NCBI GenBank assembly: GCA_901538445.1
Contig: LR594584.1
Location: 4,675,360-4,739,359, forward strand
Length of the DNA: 64,000 nucleotides
Direction: 5' to 3'
From: Gemmataceae bacterium
GTDB lineage: Bacteria; Planctomycetota; Planctomycetia; Gemmatales; Gemmataceae
The notes under the pieces were generated by a model. That model saw nothing but the letters and a program-made list of their open reading frames with translations, did no database searches and was not told the origin of the DNA. The position numbers were made by a program, and so were the translations under genes. Below are positions 43,938 to 52,262 of this stretch, piece after piece (within the stretch, counting starts at the first letter, position 1; every line of letters starts with the position of its first letter).

Positions 43938-45353
43938 ATGGCCGAACAGTACGACCTCGTTGTCATCGGCGGCGGGCCGGGCGGGTACGCCGCGGCGATC
44001 CGGGCCGCGCAGCTCAAGCTCAAGGTGGCGTGCGTCGAGAAGCGGCCGAACAAGGCGCTCGGCGGGACATGCCTGAACGTCGGGTGCATCCCGAGCAAGG
44101 CGCTGCTCGACTCCAGCGAGATGTACGAGACGACGCTGCATAAACTCGCCCGCCACGGCATCAAGGTCGGCAGCGTCGCGCTCGACCTCGACGCGATGCT
44201 GAAGCGCAAGGACAAGGTCGTCTCCGACCTCACCGGCGGCATCGCCGGGCTGTTCAAGAAGTACAAGGTCACGCCGGTCTACGGGGCCGGGAAGTTGCTC
44301 GGCGGCGGGAAGGTCGAGGTCACGGCCGCCGACGGCAGCAAGTCGGTGCTCGAAGCGAAGAACATCCTGCTCGCGACGGGCAGCGAGAGCGTCGAGCTGC
44401 CGTTCCTGAAGTTCGACGGCAAGTTCATCGGCAGCTCGACCGACGCGCTGAACTACAACCCGGTGCCGAAGCACCTGATCGTCGTCGGCGGCGGCTACAT
44501 CGGTCTGGAACTGGCGTCGGTGTGGAAGCGGCTCGGCGCGAAGGTGACCGTGGTCGAGTTCCTCCCCCGCATCCTCGCCATCGCCGACGGCGAGGTATCG
44601 ACCGAGGTGCAGAAGATCCTCACCAAGCAGGGGATGGAGTTCCACCTCGAAACGAAGGTGACCGGCGCGACGGTGAAGGGCGACCAGGTGACCGTGACCG
44701 CCCAGGCGAAGGACGGTAAGGCGCTCAGCTTCACCGGCGACCGCGTGCTCGTGGCCGTCGGCCGGCGACCGTACACCGCGGGGCTCGGCCTCGAAGCCGC
44801 CGGCGTGAAGTACGACCCCAAGAGCGGCCGCGTCGAGGTCGATTCGCACTTCAAGACGTCGGCCGCGGGCGTGTACGCGATCGGCGACCTGATCGCCGGC
44901 CCGATGCTCGCGCACAAGGCGACGGAAGAGGGCATCGTGTTCGCCGAGCAACTCGGCGGGATGAAGCCGCACCTCAACTACGACGCGATCCCGAGCGTGA
45001 TCTACATCTGGCCCGAGGTGTCGAGCGTCGGGCTGACCGAGGAGCAGTTGAAGGAGAAGGGCGTCGAGTACCGCGTCGGCAAGTTCAAGTTCATCGCGTC
45101 GGGCCGCGCGAAGGCGATGGACGAGACCGACGGCTGGGTGAAGGTGCTCGCCGACGCGAAGACGGACCGCGTGCTGGGGGTCCACATCCTCGGGCCGCGC
45201 GCGTCGGACCTGATCGCCGAGTGCGTGACGATCATGGAGTACAAGGGCAGCGCCGAGGACATCGCCCGCTGCACCCACTCGCACCCGACGCTGAGCGAGG
45301 CGCTCGGCGAGGCCGCCCGCATGGCCTGGACCGGCGTGCCGATCAACTCGTGA
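43938..45353 (+). CDS. lpdA: Dihydrolipoyl dehydrogenase (E3)
   Basis: 471 residues. The FAD site is VVIGGGPGGYAAAIRAAQ, the redox-active disulfide is C45/C50 in GGTCLNVGCIPSK, the NAD site is IVVGGGYIGLELASVW, and the catalytic His-Glu pair is in HSHPTLSEAL at the C-terminus. It reoxidises the lipoyl group of SucB and makes NADH, and may also serve other 2-oxoacid complexes. It is the third gene of the operon. The ATG at 43938 lies right after the inverted repeat. Confidence 0.97.
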   Translation: MAEQYDLVVIGGGPGGYAAAIRAAQLKLKVACVEKRPNKALGGTCLNVGCIPSKALLDSSEMYETTLHKLARHGIKVGSVALDLDAMLKRKDKVVSDLTGGIAGLFKKYKVTPVYGAGKLLGGGKVEVTAADGSKSVLEAKNILLATGSESVELPFLKFDGKFIGSSTDALNYNPVPKHLIVVGGGYIGLELASVWKRLGAKVTVVEFLPRILAIADGEVSTEVQKILTKQGMEFHLETKVTGATVKGDQVTVTAQAKDGKALSFTGDRVLVAVGRRPYTAGLGLEAAGVKYDPKSGRVEVDSHFKTSAAGVYAIGDLIAGPMLAHKATEEGIVFAEQLGGMKPHLNYDAIPSVIYIWPEVSSVGLTEEQLKEKGVEYRVGKFKFIASGRAKAMDETDGWVKVLADAKTDRVLGVHILGPRASDLIAECVTIMEYKGSAEDIARCTHSHPTLSEALGEAARMAWTGVPINS

Positions 45354-45363
45354 CGGTGGCGCA

Positions 45364-46002
45364 ATGAGGGAAGAGGAGTGGCTGACAAGCGACTATCCGC
45401 AGTTGATGCTGCGGCACTTGGCAGTGAGGTTGCCTGATCGGAAGTTGCGATTATATGCCTGCGAGTGTGCCCGACGGGTCCAACGGTACGCTGCTTGGAA
45501 GTGTGCTTTGGATGGCATCGCGATAGCGGAAAGTATTGCTGATGGGTCGCCGGTGCAATTAGACGACTTGGCGGTGAGGGCAGCGTTAGGCGAAGCCCTC
45601 GTGACCACCTCCGACGTGGAGTACAGCGCACTACAAGCCGCACTCGCGACTCTCCACACTGACGCCTTTGAAGCGGCCACGGAAACTATCGATCTCGTTG
45701 AGTATGTGTTTGCCGAAGTGGGGTACATTGAACCCTGCCTTCGAGAATTTGCCGAGTTGCTCCGCTGTAGTATTGGCAATCCTTTTGGGCCCGCTGCGTT
45801 CGACCCCGAGTGGCGCACTGCCACGGTGGTGCAACTCGCGCAGGGCATCTACGACGACCGCGCCTTCGACCGCCTGCCGATCCTCGCCGACGCGCTGCAA
45901 GACGCCGGGTGCGACAACGCCGACGTGCTGAGCCACTGCCGCGACACCGGCCCGCACGCCCGCGGGTGCTGGGTCGTGGATCTGATCCTGGGCAAGGCGT
46001 GA
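45364..46002 (+). CDS. Planctomycete-specific hypothetical protein, mosaic composition
   Basis: 212 residues. The C-terminal DRLPILADALQDAGCDNADVL and RGCWVVDLILGK match a common family of Gemmata-type proteins of unknown function. The N-terminal two-thirds contain Cys (YACECARRVQ) and are encoded by visibly less GC-rich DNA with more A/T at third positions, up to about 45790. The C-terminal third then returns to the usual composition. Starts 10 bases after lpd. The composition step suggests recombination. Function unknown. Confidence 0.8.
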   Translation: MREEEWLTSDYPQLMLRHLAVRLPDRKLRLYACECARRVQRYAAWKCALDGIAIAESIADGSPVQLDDLAVRAALGEALVTTSDVEYSALQAALATLHTDAFEAATETIDLVEYVFAEVGYIEPCLREFAELLRCSIGNPFGPAAFDPEWRTATVVQLAQGIYDDRAFDRLPILADALQDAGCDNADVLSHCRDTGPHARGCWVVDLILGKA

Positions 46003-46045
46003 CCGCGAATCGGGTACAATGAGCGCACTCCTCCGAGGGCGGACC

Positions 46046-46291
46046 GTGAACATCGAACTCACCACCGAGCAAGCGGCGGCCGTCGCGACGGAAGGCGAGG
46101 CCGTTGTCGTGATCGACCCGAACACGAAGCGCGCGTACCGGCTCGTGCCGGAAGACGTGTACCGGAAGGTCAGCGGCCTGCTGTACGACGCGACGCCGTG
46201 GACCCCGGCCGAGACCGCCGCACTCGCCGCCGAGGCGTTCGGCAAACTCGATGGCACCGACTACAGCGACTACCTGCGGGACCAGCCATGA
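46046..46291 (+). CDS. Antitoxin of a MazF/PemK-like pair
   Basis: 81 residues from a GTG start. The N-terminus IELTTEQAAAV and VVVIDPNTKRAYRLVPEDVYRK look like small PemI-type antitoxins that have lost a DNA-binding fold; the acidic C-terminus (DGTDYSDYLRDQP) would bind the toxin. I prefer 46046, because GAGGGCGG lies about 9 bases before it; an ATG at 46019 is the alternative. The stop overlaps the toxin start by ATGA. Confidence 0.72.
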   Translation: MNIELTTEQAAAVATEGEAVVVIDPNTKRAYRLVPEDVYRKVSGLLYDATPWTPAETAALAAEAFGKLDGTDYSDYLRDQP

Positions 46292-46644
46292 CACCCGCTC
46301 GCGGCGACGTGGTCATCGCGCTGTTCCCGAACTCGGACGGGTCGCCGCCAAAGCCGCGCCCGGTCGTGGTCGTGCAGGCCGATGCGTACAACGCCCGCCT
46401 GTCGAACCTCATCGTTGTTGCGGTCACGAGCAACCTGTCGCACGCCACGGACCCGGCTTCGGTGTTCGTTGACGTCTCCACCCCGGACGGGCAGGCAACG
46501 GGTCTGCGCCAGGATTCGGTTATCTCGTGCATCAACATCGCGACCATTTCGGTCGCGCTCGTCGCACGCCAGATCGGTCGGCTCCCTCCTTCCCTGCTCC
46601 ACCGGGTGAACGCCGCGCTTCGGGTCGCGCTTGACCTGCCGTGA
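46288..46644 (+). CDS. MazF/PemK-type mRNA interferase toxin
   Basis: 118 residues. The N-terminal RGDVVIALFPNSDGSPPKPRPVVVV is the PemK/MazF signature (G-D-V and KPRP). TSN in VAVTSNL and QDSVISC match the catalytic region. It would cut mRNA at short sequences. Overlaps the antitoxin by four bases. trpA begins 42 bases later on the same strand but is functionally unrelated. Confidence 0.9.
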   Translation: MTPARGDVVIALFPNSDGSPPKPRPVVVVQADAYNARLSNLIVVAVTSNLSHATDPASVFVDVSTPDGQATGLRQDSVISCINIATISVALVARQIGRLPPSLLHRVNAALRVALDLP

Positions 46645-46686
46645 ACCCGCCGGACACCCGCGGTCCCGGCGCATACAACCCTCTCA

Positions 46687-47478
46687 ATGAACCCGATCGA
46701 CACCCTCTTCCAGACCCTCCGCGCCGCGAAGCGGAAGGCGTTCATGCCGTTCGTCACGGTCGGCGACCCGGACCTCGCGTTCACCCGCGACCTCATCCCG
46801 GCCGTCGCCGAGAGCGGGGCGGACCTCATCGAGGTCGGGTTCCCGTTCTCGGACCCGATCGCCGACGGCCCCGTCATCCAGGCATCGTACACCCGCGCCC
46901 TCGCCCACCAGATCAAGCTCGCCGACATCTTCGCCACACTCGGGAGCGTGAAGCCGGGCGTGCCGCTCGTGTCGATGGCGTCGTACTCGCTCATGTTCAA
47001 GCGCGGCCCTGCGGCGTTCATCGACGCGGCGAAGGCCGCCGGCGTGAGCGGGGCCGTCGTGCCGGACCTGCCGGTCGAGGAGGCCGAGGAACTGTCGAAG
47101 CTCGCCGCCGACCGCGACTTCAAGCTGATCCTGCTCGTGACGCCGACCACGTCGCCGGCACGGGCCGCGAAGGTCGTGAAGGCGTGCAGCGGGTTCGTGT
47201 ACGTGGTGAGCGTGGTCGGTATCACCGGCGAGCGCGCGAAGGTGTCGGCCGGCGTGCCGGAACTGCTCGCGCGGCTCCGCACGATGACCGACCTGCCGCT
47301 GTGCGTCGGGTTCGGCGTGAGCCGCCCGGAGCACGTCCGCGACCTGAAGGAGATCGCCGACGGGGTGATCGTCGGCAGCGCCCTGGTGAAGAAGCTCGAA
47401 GCGGCCGGCACCGACCGCGCCGCCGGCCTCGCGTCGGTGCGGCAGCTCGTGAAGGAACTGAGCGGCGCGCTGGCGTGA
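46687..47478 (+). CDS. trpA: Tryptophan synthase alpha subunit
   Basis: 263 residues. The two catalytic residues fall exactly at the classical numbers: E49 in IEVGFPFSDP and D60 in IADGPV. The phosphate site (SRPEHV and GSALVKK) is intact. It cleaves indole-3-glycerol phosphate. No trpB or other trp gene is adjacent, so it is a lone trpA; planctomycetes often scatter trp genes. The start ATG at 46687 fits family length. Confidence 0.97.
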   Translation: MNPIDTLFQTLRAAKRKAFMPFVTVGDPDLAFTRDLIPAVAESGADLIEVGFPFSDPIADGPVIQASYTRALAHQIKLADIFATLGSVKPGVPLVSMASYSLMFKRGPAAFIDAAKAAGVSGAVVPDLPVEEAEELSKLAADRDFKLILLVTPTTSPARAAKVVKACSGFVYVVSVVGITGERAKVSAGVPELLARLRTMTDLPLCVGFGVSRPEHVRDLKEIADGVIVGSALVKKLEAAGTDRAAGLASVRQLVKELSGALA

Positions 47479-47529
47479 GGACCAGACCGCAGCGCGAGTG
47501 GCGGAGTTCCCCACCTCGGTTTTTCGTTT

Positions 47530-47683
47530 CCAGCCCTGGAAGGGCGGCGGATGGTAGCCAGGGGTGCGGCCCGCTTCGGGCAAACCCCTGGTCCGGGGCG
47601 ATCCGCGTTGCGCCGGGGACCAGGGGTTCACGTTGCCGTACTCGCTCCACCAATGGCTACCATCCGCCGCATCCGCGGCTAAA
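47530..47683. repeat. Nested inverted-repeat element after trpA
   Basis: Outer arms 47544-47560 and 47654-47670 are 17-base perfect complements (GCGGCGGATGGTAGCCA). Inner arms 47583-47594 and 47617-47628 are 12-base perfect complements (AACCCCTGGTCC). The 291-base gap 47479-47769 between convergent genes holds this and no gene. The layout (outer and inner dyads) is like that at 2528-2696 but the sequence is different. Confidence 0.85.
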
Positions 47684-47769
47684 CACCAAGAAACCGCACC
47701 TTCAGAGCGCGCCCGCAGGGGTCTAACGTTCGGCCCCTGCTTGCGCAGCGGGCGCGTGTCGGGTTCGCG

Positions 47770-49071
47770 TCACGGCACGATGTTCCGGCCGCCCTTGGGG
47801 CTGAGTTGTACGTCGGCGGGCTTCACCTTCGGGTTCTTCTTGTACGGGTTGTACAGCGGGTCGCCGACCAGCACGCCCATCCAGCTCGTGAGCATTACCG
47901 TTCGGGAGTAGGTCTCGACCAGCGTGTACTCACCGGTCGCCAGCGTGCCGAAGAACTCGGCCGGCTTCGGGAACCCGACCGTGTACGGCTCGGCGACCGG
48001 CCCGACCGTCGCGCACACGCCCTTCTTGAGCAGGTTCGGGCACCACACCTTGGTGTCGGGCCGCCGCAGCGTCGTCGCCTCGGAACTCGCCAGGTGCCAC
48101 GCCACCGCCCCTTGAGCGTACTCGCAGCAGTCCACGAAGTTCGCGTGCGAGTACCACCCGCAGTAGAGCGCCACGCCCTTCGCGCTGTTCGCCGGGAGCA
48201 CCTCGTTCTTGGTGTCGAGCGTCACCTTCAGGCCGCCGGCTTCGAGGAGCTTCGCGGCCTCGCGCATCGACTCGTCGTACCCGCCGTACCCGGTCCCGAT
48301 GTCGCCCTTGCCGGTGAACGGGATGCCGCGGGAGTCGATCACCACGTCGCCCTCCAGCCCCTTCGCCTCGACCGCGACGGCGTCGTCCACGAGTCGCTTG
48401 GCGATCTCGGCCGTCGGGCCGTCGAGCCGGCACGTCATGACGACCGGCGGGCTCGCCTTGCGGTACTTCTCCGAGGCGAGGAAGTGCGCCGGGTTCATCA
48501 CCCACCGCTCCAGCGGGTACTTGGGCCACCACAGGAGCATGAGTTCGCTGTCCACGCACGCCTGGCTCTCGGGGTGAGTGAGTGTCCGTTCACGGGCCTG
48601 GAGCCGGTTGACGTGCCGGCGGAGCAACTCGGCCTTTGCGCCGTCGAGCGGGTGGGGCTCGCGGTCCTTTTTCTCCAACTCGGCGAGGTGCTTGCGGGCG
48701 AGGGCGAGGTCCGGGCGGAACGTGTCGAGTTCCTTCTGCTCCGCGGCGCTGGGCGGCTGTCCGCCGACCCGCAGCGGCACGCCGTAGGTGGTGAGCAGCA
48801 CCTTGGCGGCTTCCTTCTTTTCCGCGAGCGCCGTACGGAGCGGCTCGGCGAGTTTGGCGTCGTAGTCGGCCCGCGAAATGTCCTCGACCTTGGGCAAATC
48901 CAGTTCGATCACGTTCGATTTAGGGACGCCGCGCTTGGCAACGTAGTGGTCGGCGACCTGGCGCGACTCGGGCACGTTCTTGTTCACGACGACCCACACG
49001 TCGGCCGGTTCGAGCGCGTGTGCGGCCTGAGCGGCGGCGAACAAGAACAGGGGGGCGAGAAGGGGGCGCAT
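47770..49071 (-). CDS. Exported TIGR03790-family protein
   Basis: 433 residues. Signal peptide (LLAPLFLFAAAQAAHA), then VWVVVNKNVPESRQVADHYVAKRGVP, the characteristic start of the TIGR03790 family. Also visible are LLTTYGVPLRVG and SWMGVLVGDPLYNP near the C-terminus. The family occurs in planctomycetes, acidobacteria and others; its function is unknown, perhaps a caspase-like or surface protein. The start at 49071 opens the signal peptide. Divergent from the sigma gene. Confidence 0.9.
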   Translation of the reverse strand: MRPLLAPLFLFAAAQAAHALEPADVWVVVNKNVPESRQVADHYVAKRGVPKSNVIELDLPKVEDISRADYDAKLAEPLRTALAEKKEAAKVLLTTYGVPLRVGGQPPSAAEQKELDTFRPDLALARKHLAELEKKDREPHPLDGAKAELLRRHVNRLQARERTLTHPESQACVDSELMLLWWPKYPLERWVMNPAHFLASEKYRKASPPVVMTCRLDGPTAEIAKRLVDDAVAVEAKGLEGDVVIDSRGIPFTGKGDIGTGYGGYDESMREAAKLLEAGGLKVTLDTKNEVLPANSAKGVALYCGWYSHANFVDCCEYAQGAVAWHLASSEATTLRRPDTKVWCPNLLKKGVCATVGPVAEPYTVGFPKPAEFFGTLATGEYTLVETYSRTVMLTSWMGVLVGDPLYNPYKKNPKVKPADVQLSPKGGRNIVP

Positions 49072-49212
49072 GGCGGCACCTCAGGGGGTTGCGGGGCGGG
49101 CACTTGCGGCGGCGCGGCGCGCGTTTTACTCGTGCTGCCGGTGGGACGGTCTGGCGGGGAAAGCCAGCGAAACTTTAGCGGCCAATTCTCGCGGAGCCGC
49201 TCGGGAGTCGGG

Positions 49213-49218
49213 TATAAT
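49213..49218 (+). promoter_or_regulatory. Candidate -10 box for the sigma factor gene
   Basis: A perfect TATAAT, very rare in this GC-rich DNA, lies about 280 bases upstream of the sigma factor start used here. No good TTGACA is at the right distance. If used, the transcript would have a leader of more than 200 bases. Confidence 0.4.
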
Positions 49219-49496
49219 ACCACGAGTCTTGAGTGATTCCGCGCCACCGGTGCGAACCTTGCGGTCCGCCCCGGGGTCGGAATTGGGGGGCCGGTTGCCG
49301 CCCCAACGCCCGGGACCTAAGTTGGTGTTTCGCTCCGACCCGCGACGCCCGGAACCGCCGCGGATCGGCCATACCCCACAAGAATGACTACCCGTCGGGC
49401 TACGGGCACCACCAGGGCAGCGCCCTGCCGGACCCGCACCCAAGCGCGGACCCAACAGACTTTCGCGAGGCCGGCTGGAACGGACCAGGCCGGGGA

Positions 49497-51137
49497 ATGG
49501 ACGTGGACATGAACCGGATGATGCAGCACAAGCCGACCCCCGACACCGACCGCGACGCCCGGTCGGCCGCCGTCCTGCCGCCCGACGAGGACCGCGAGGA
49601 CGAGACCCTGCTGGCCGACGCCGACGCCGATCCCGTGGACGACGAGGACGCGGCCGACGACCTCGACGCCGTCAGCGACGAGGACACCGCGCTCGAGGAG
49701 GCGGAAGCGTTCGGGGCCGCCCCCGACGCCGACGCCGCCCCCGCCGAGGACGAGTACGTCGGCGGCCCGGACGACGCGCTCGGCCTGTACCTCCGCCAGA
49801 TGGGGGCCATCCCGCTCCTCAACAAGGAGAAGGAACTGGCCCTGGCCCGGAAGCTCGAGCACCACCGGAACCGGTTCCGCTCGGCCGCCCTGCTGTGCCC
49901 CCGCGTCCTCGCCCGGGTGCTCGAGAAGTTCGAGCAGATCGCCGCCGGCCAGACCCCGATCGACCCGAACGTGGACGTTTACTCGTCCGAGGACCTGAAG
50001 CTCACCCGGGCGCAGATCATCTCGCGGCTGAAGAAGAACCTCGCCACCCTCGCCACGCTCCTCGACCAGGAGTCGAAGGTGTTCGTGGCCGGGGTCCGCG
50101 ACGAGTTTCCCGGGTCCGCGTCGGCCTGGAAGCGGGACCGGTACCACCGCCTCGCCAAGTGCCGCAAGCTCGCCCACGAGCTGTCGCCGCGGACCGAAGT
50201 GCTCGAGCGCTGGGTCGATGAACTCACCGACCTCGCCGACGAACTGCGGCACCTGGCCCGCGCCCACGCCGACGCCGGGTGCCCGGCCGACCGCGCGAAG
50301 CACCAGCGGATCCTCCGCGACGGCATGGCCCGCGCGCTGATGACCCCCGAGGAGCTGACCGCGCTCGTCCGGGTGCTGCGGAAGCGGCGGCAGGGCTACC
50401 AGCGGGTCCGCAAGGAGCTCGCCGAGGCGAACCTGCGGCTCGTGGTGAGCATCGCCAAGAACTACCGCAACCGCGGGCTCCCGTTCTCCGACCTCATTCA
50501 GGAGGGGAACCGGGGGCTGATGCGGGCCGTCGACAAGTACGAGTGGCGGCTCAAGTTCAAGTTCGGCACCTACGCGACGTGGTGGGTGCGGCAGGGGATC
50601 ACGCGGGCACTCCACGACCACGCCCGCACCGTCCGCGTGCCGTGCCACCAGATCGCGACCCTCGCGCGGATGGAGCGGAAGCGCACCGAGATGACGGCCG
50701 CGACCGGCCGCGAGCCGACCAGCGCCGAGCTGGCCGTGGCGCTCGACCTCAAGGAAGAGGACATGCGGAGCCTCCGCGTGGTCGGCCGGCACCCGATCAG
50801 CCTGAACGACCCGATCGGCAGCGGCGACGGCGAGCGGGCTCTCGAGGACTTCCTGAGCGACCACCACACGGTGACCCCGGGCGAGCACGCCGACCAGCAC
50901 CTGCTCAAGGAGCGGATCGGCGAGGTGCTGCGGTCCCTGGCCCCCCGCGAGCGCGAGGTCATCGAGCTCCGGTTCGGGCTCAAGGACGGCACCCCGCGGA
51001 CGCTCGACGAGGTCGCCAAGCAGTACGGCATCACCCGCGAGCGGATCCGGCAGATCGAGGCCCGCGGGCTCCTCAAGCTCCGCCAGCCGACCCGCTCGTG
51101 CCGCCTCGAAGAGTTCGCCGACGAGGACGAGCAGTAA
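49497..51137 (+). CDS. rpoD: RpoD-type RNA polymerase sigma factor
   Basis: 546 residues. An acidic N-terminus (about 20-80) is followed by region 1.2 (DALGLYLRQMGAIPLL), a spacer domain, region 2 with LRLVVSIAKNYRNRGLPFSDLIQEGNRGLMRAVDKYEW and FGTYATWWVRQGITRAL, region 3, and region 4 with LAPREREVIELRFGL and ITRERIRQIEARGLLKLR. These are primary or near-primary sigma-70 features. Region 2.4 (HDHARTVRVPCH) differs slightly from the consensus, so it could be an alternative vegetative sigma. Start is uncertain: 49497 or 49509, or a longer form; the upstream frame is open but not protein-like. Confidence 0.88.
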   Translation: MDVDMNRMMQHKPTPDTDRDARSAAVLPPDEDREDETLLADADADPVDDEDAADDLDAVSDEDTALEEAEAFGAAPDADAAPAEDEYVGGPDDALGLYLRQMGAIPLLNKEKELALARKLEHHRNRFRSAALLCPRVLARVLEKFEQIAAGQTPIDPNVDVYSSEDLKLTRAQIISRLKKNLATLATLLDQESKVFVAGVRDEFPGSASAWKRDRYHRLAKCRKLAHELSPRTEVLERWVDELTDLADELRHLARAHADAGCPADRAKHQRILRDGMARALMTPEELTALVRVLRKRRQGYQRVRKELAEANLRLVVSIAKNYRNRGLPFSDLIQEGNRGLMRAVDKYEWRLKFKFGTYATWWVRQGITRALHDHARTVRVPCHQIATLARMERKRTEMTAATGREPTSAELAVALDLKEEDMRSLRVVGRHPISLNDPIGSGDGERALEDFLSDHHTVTPGEHADQHLLKERIGEVLRSLAPREREVIELRFGLKDGTPRTLDEVAKQYGITRERIRQIEARGLLKLRQPTRSCRLEEFADEDEQ

Positions 51138-51154
51138 GCGCGACGGGAGCGATG

Positions 51155-51200
51155 AAAACGCGAGCGGCCGGCGGGTTGCCCCGCCGGCCGCTCGCGTTTC
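51155..51200. terminator. Bidirectional terminator between the sigma and LysR genes
   Basis: A perfect 20-bp stem (51156-51175 with 51180-51199) has a TTGC loop. It is flanked by AAAA on the left and TTT on the right, so it can end both the sigma gene (plus strand) and the LysR gene (minus strand). Confidence 0.85.
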
Positions 51201-51248
51201 GCGAACCCGCGTCCGCCTCACGCCCCCTGGGCGTCCGCCCCCCTCCCC

Positions 51249-52139
51249 TTACCCGAACAACTCCTGACGCGCGGTCTCGCAGATTGAAACGACCGCCGGG
51301 TGCCGCAGGCGGCGCTGCACCGACACCGCGTAGAACCGGGTCCGGACCCGCTCGGCCCGGCCCACGGGCACGACGCCGTACAGCTCCTGCACGTCCCGCT
51401 CGACGGCCGACGGGAGCGGGAACACCCCGTGGCCGGCCTGGCCGCACACCTTCATGAGTGCCGTGTCCGCGAACTCGCCCCGTAGCCGCGGGCTCAGCCC
51501 CTCCTCGGCGAACCACTGATCGAGGGCGCGGCGGACCGACGTGTTGTCCGTCGGCAGGAGGACCGGCGCGCCGTTCAGGCACCGCGGGAACGGCCCGGAC
51601 AGCCGGGCGGCGACGGCCGGCGCGGCCAGGAACGTGACCCCGCACTCGCCGAGCAGGTGGTGGAACACCCGCACCTTCACCGACGGGTGGTGGGTCGAGT
51701 CGGTCAGCACCAGGTCGATGCCGTGCGTCGCCAGGTCGGCCAGGAGCCGCTCGGGCTTGTCCTCGACGCACACCAGGCGGGGGCCGTCCGCGGCCTCGAA
51801 GAGCGGCTGGAGGAGCCGGTACACGATCACCTTGGGGAGCACGTCCGTCGTCCCGACCACGACCCGGGGCACCTGGCCGCGGCCCTCCCGCAGGGCGTTC
51901 TCGAGCTCCCCGCCCAGCCGGAAGATCTCGTCGGTGTACTCGTGCGCCAGCCGCCCCGTCTCGGTCAGGGCCACTCCCCGGCCGGTCCGCACGAACAGGG
52001 GCTGCTTGAAGTGCCGCTCGAGCGCGGCCACCTGGGCGCTCACCGTCGGCTGGGAGACCCCGAGCACCTCGGCGGCACGGGTGACGCCGCCCTCCCGCAC
52101 GACGGTCCAGAAGGAGAGCAGGTGGCGGTAGTTGAGCAC
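51249..52139 (-). CDS. LysR-family transcriptional regulator (NhaR-like)
   Basis: 296 residues. The winged helix has LLSFWTVVREGGVTRAAEVLGVSQPTVSAQVAALERHF, and the C-terminal effector domain starts near 90 (VPRVVVGTTDVLPK). The pattern of the effector domain (ELENALREGRG, VVGTTDVLPKVIVYRLLQPLF) is like NhaR, which responds to sodium or surface growth. It is divergent from the HPF-like gene, and a LysR-type dyad lies between them. The ATG at 52139 starts the usual LNYRHLLSF sequence. Confidence 0.93.
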   Translation of the reverse strand: MLNYRHLLSFWTVVREGGVTRAAEVLGVSQPTVSAQVAALERHFKQPLFVRTGRGVALTETGRLAHEYTDEIFRLGGELENALREGRGQVPRVVVGTTDVLPKVIVYRLLQPLFEAADGPRLVCVEDKPERLLADLATHGIDLVLTDSTHHPSVKVRVFHHLLGECGVTFLAAPAVAARLSGPFPRCLNGAPVLLPTDNTSVRRALDQWFAEEGLSPRLRGEFADTALMKVCGQAGHGVFPLPSAVERDVQELYGVVPVGRAERVRTRFYAVSVQRRLRHPAVVSICETARQELFG

Positions 52140-52161
52140 GGGCGCCTCATCGATTTCTTCT

Positions 52162-52180
52162 ATACCTTGACGCGTGGTAT
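52162..52180. promoter_or_regulatory. Possible LysR-type operator (ATACC-N9-GGTAT)
   Basis: A perfect 5-bp dyad with a 9-base spacer in the 123-base gap between lysR and the HPF-like gene. This is the T-N11-A arrangement typical of LysR-type sites. It lies 23 bases from the lysR start, so it could be used for autoregulation and control of the divergent gene. Confidence 0.5.
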
Positions 52181-52262
52181 TCTATTTGTCAATGTCCGGG
52201 CCGGGCTTATCATTCGGCAACGGGGCGGCACTTCAGCCGCCCACACCTCAACGGAGCCGGTC

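Noticed and set aside
49233..49496. N-terminal extension of the sigma factor
   Set aside because: The frame is open, but the translation has Cys, Arg and Pro scattered with no sigma-like acidic pattern. A perfect TATAAT just upstream keeps a longer protein possible but not favoured.
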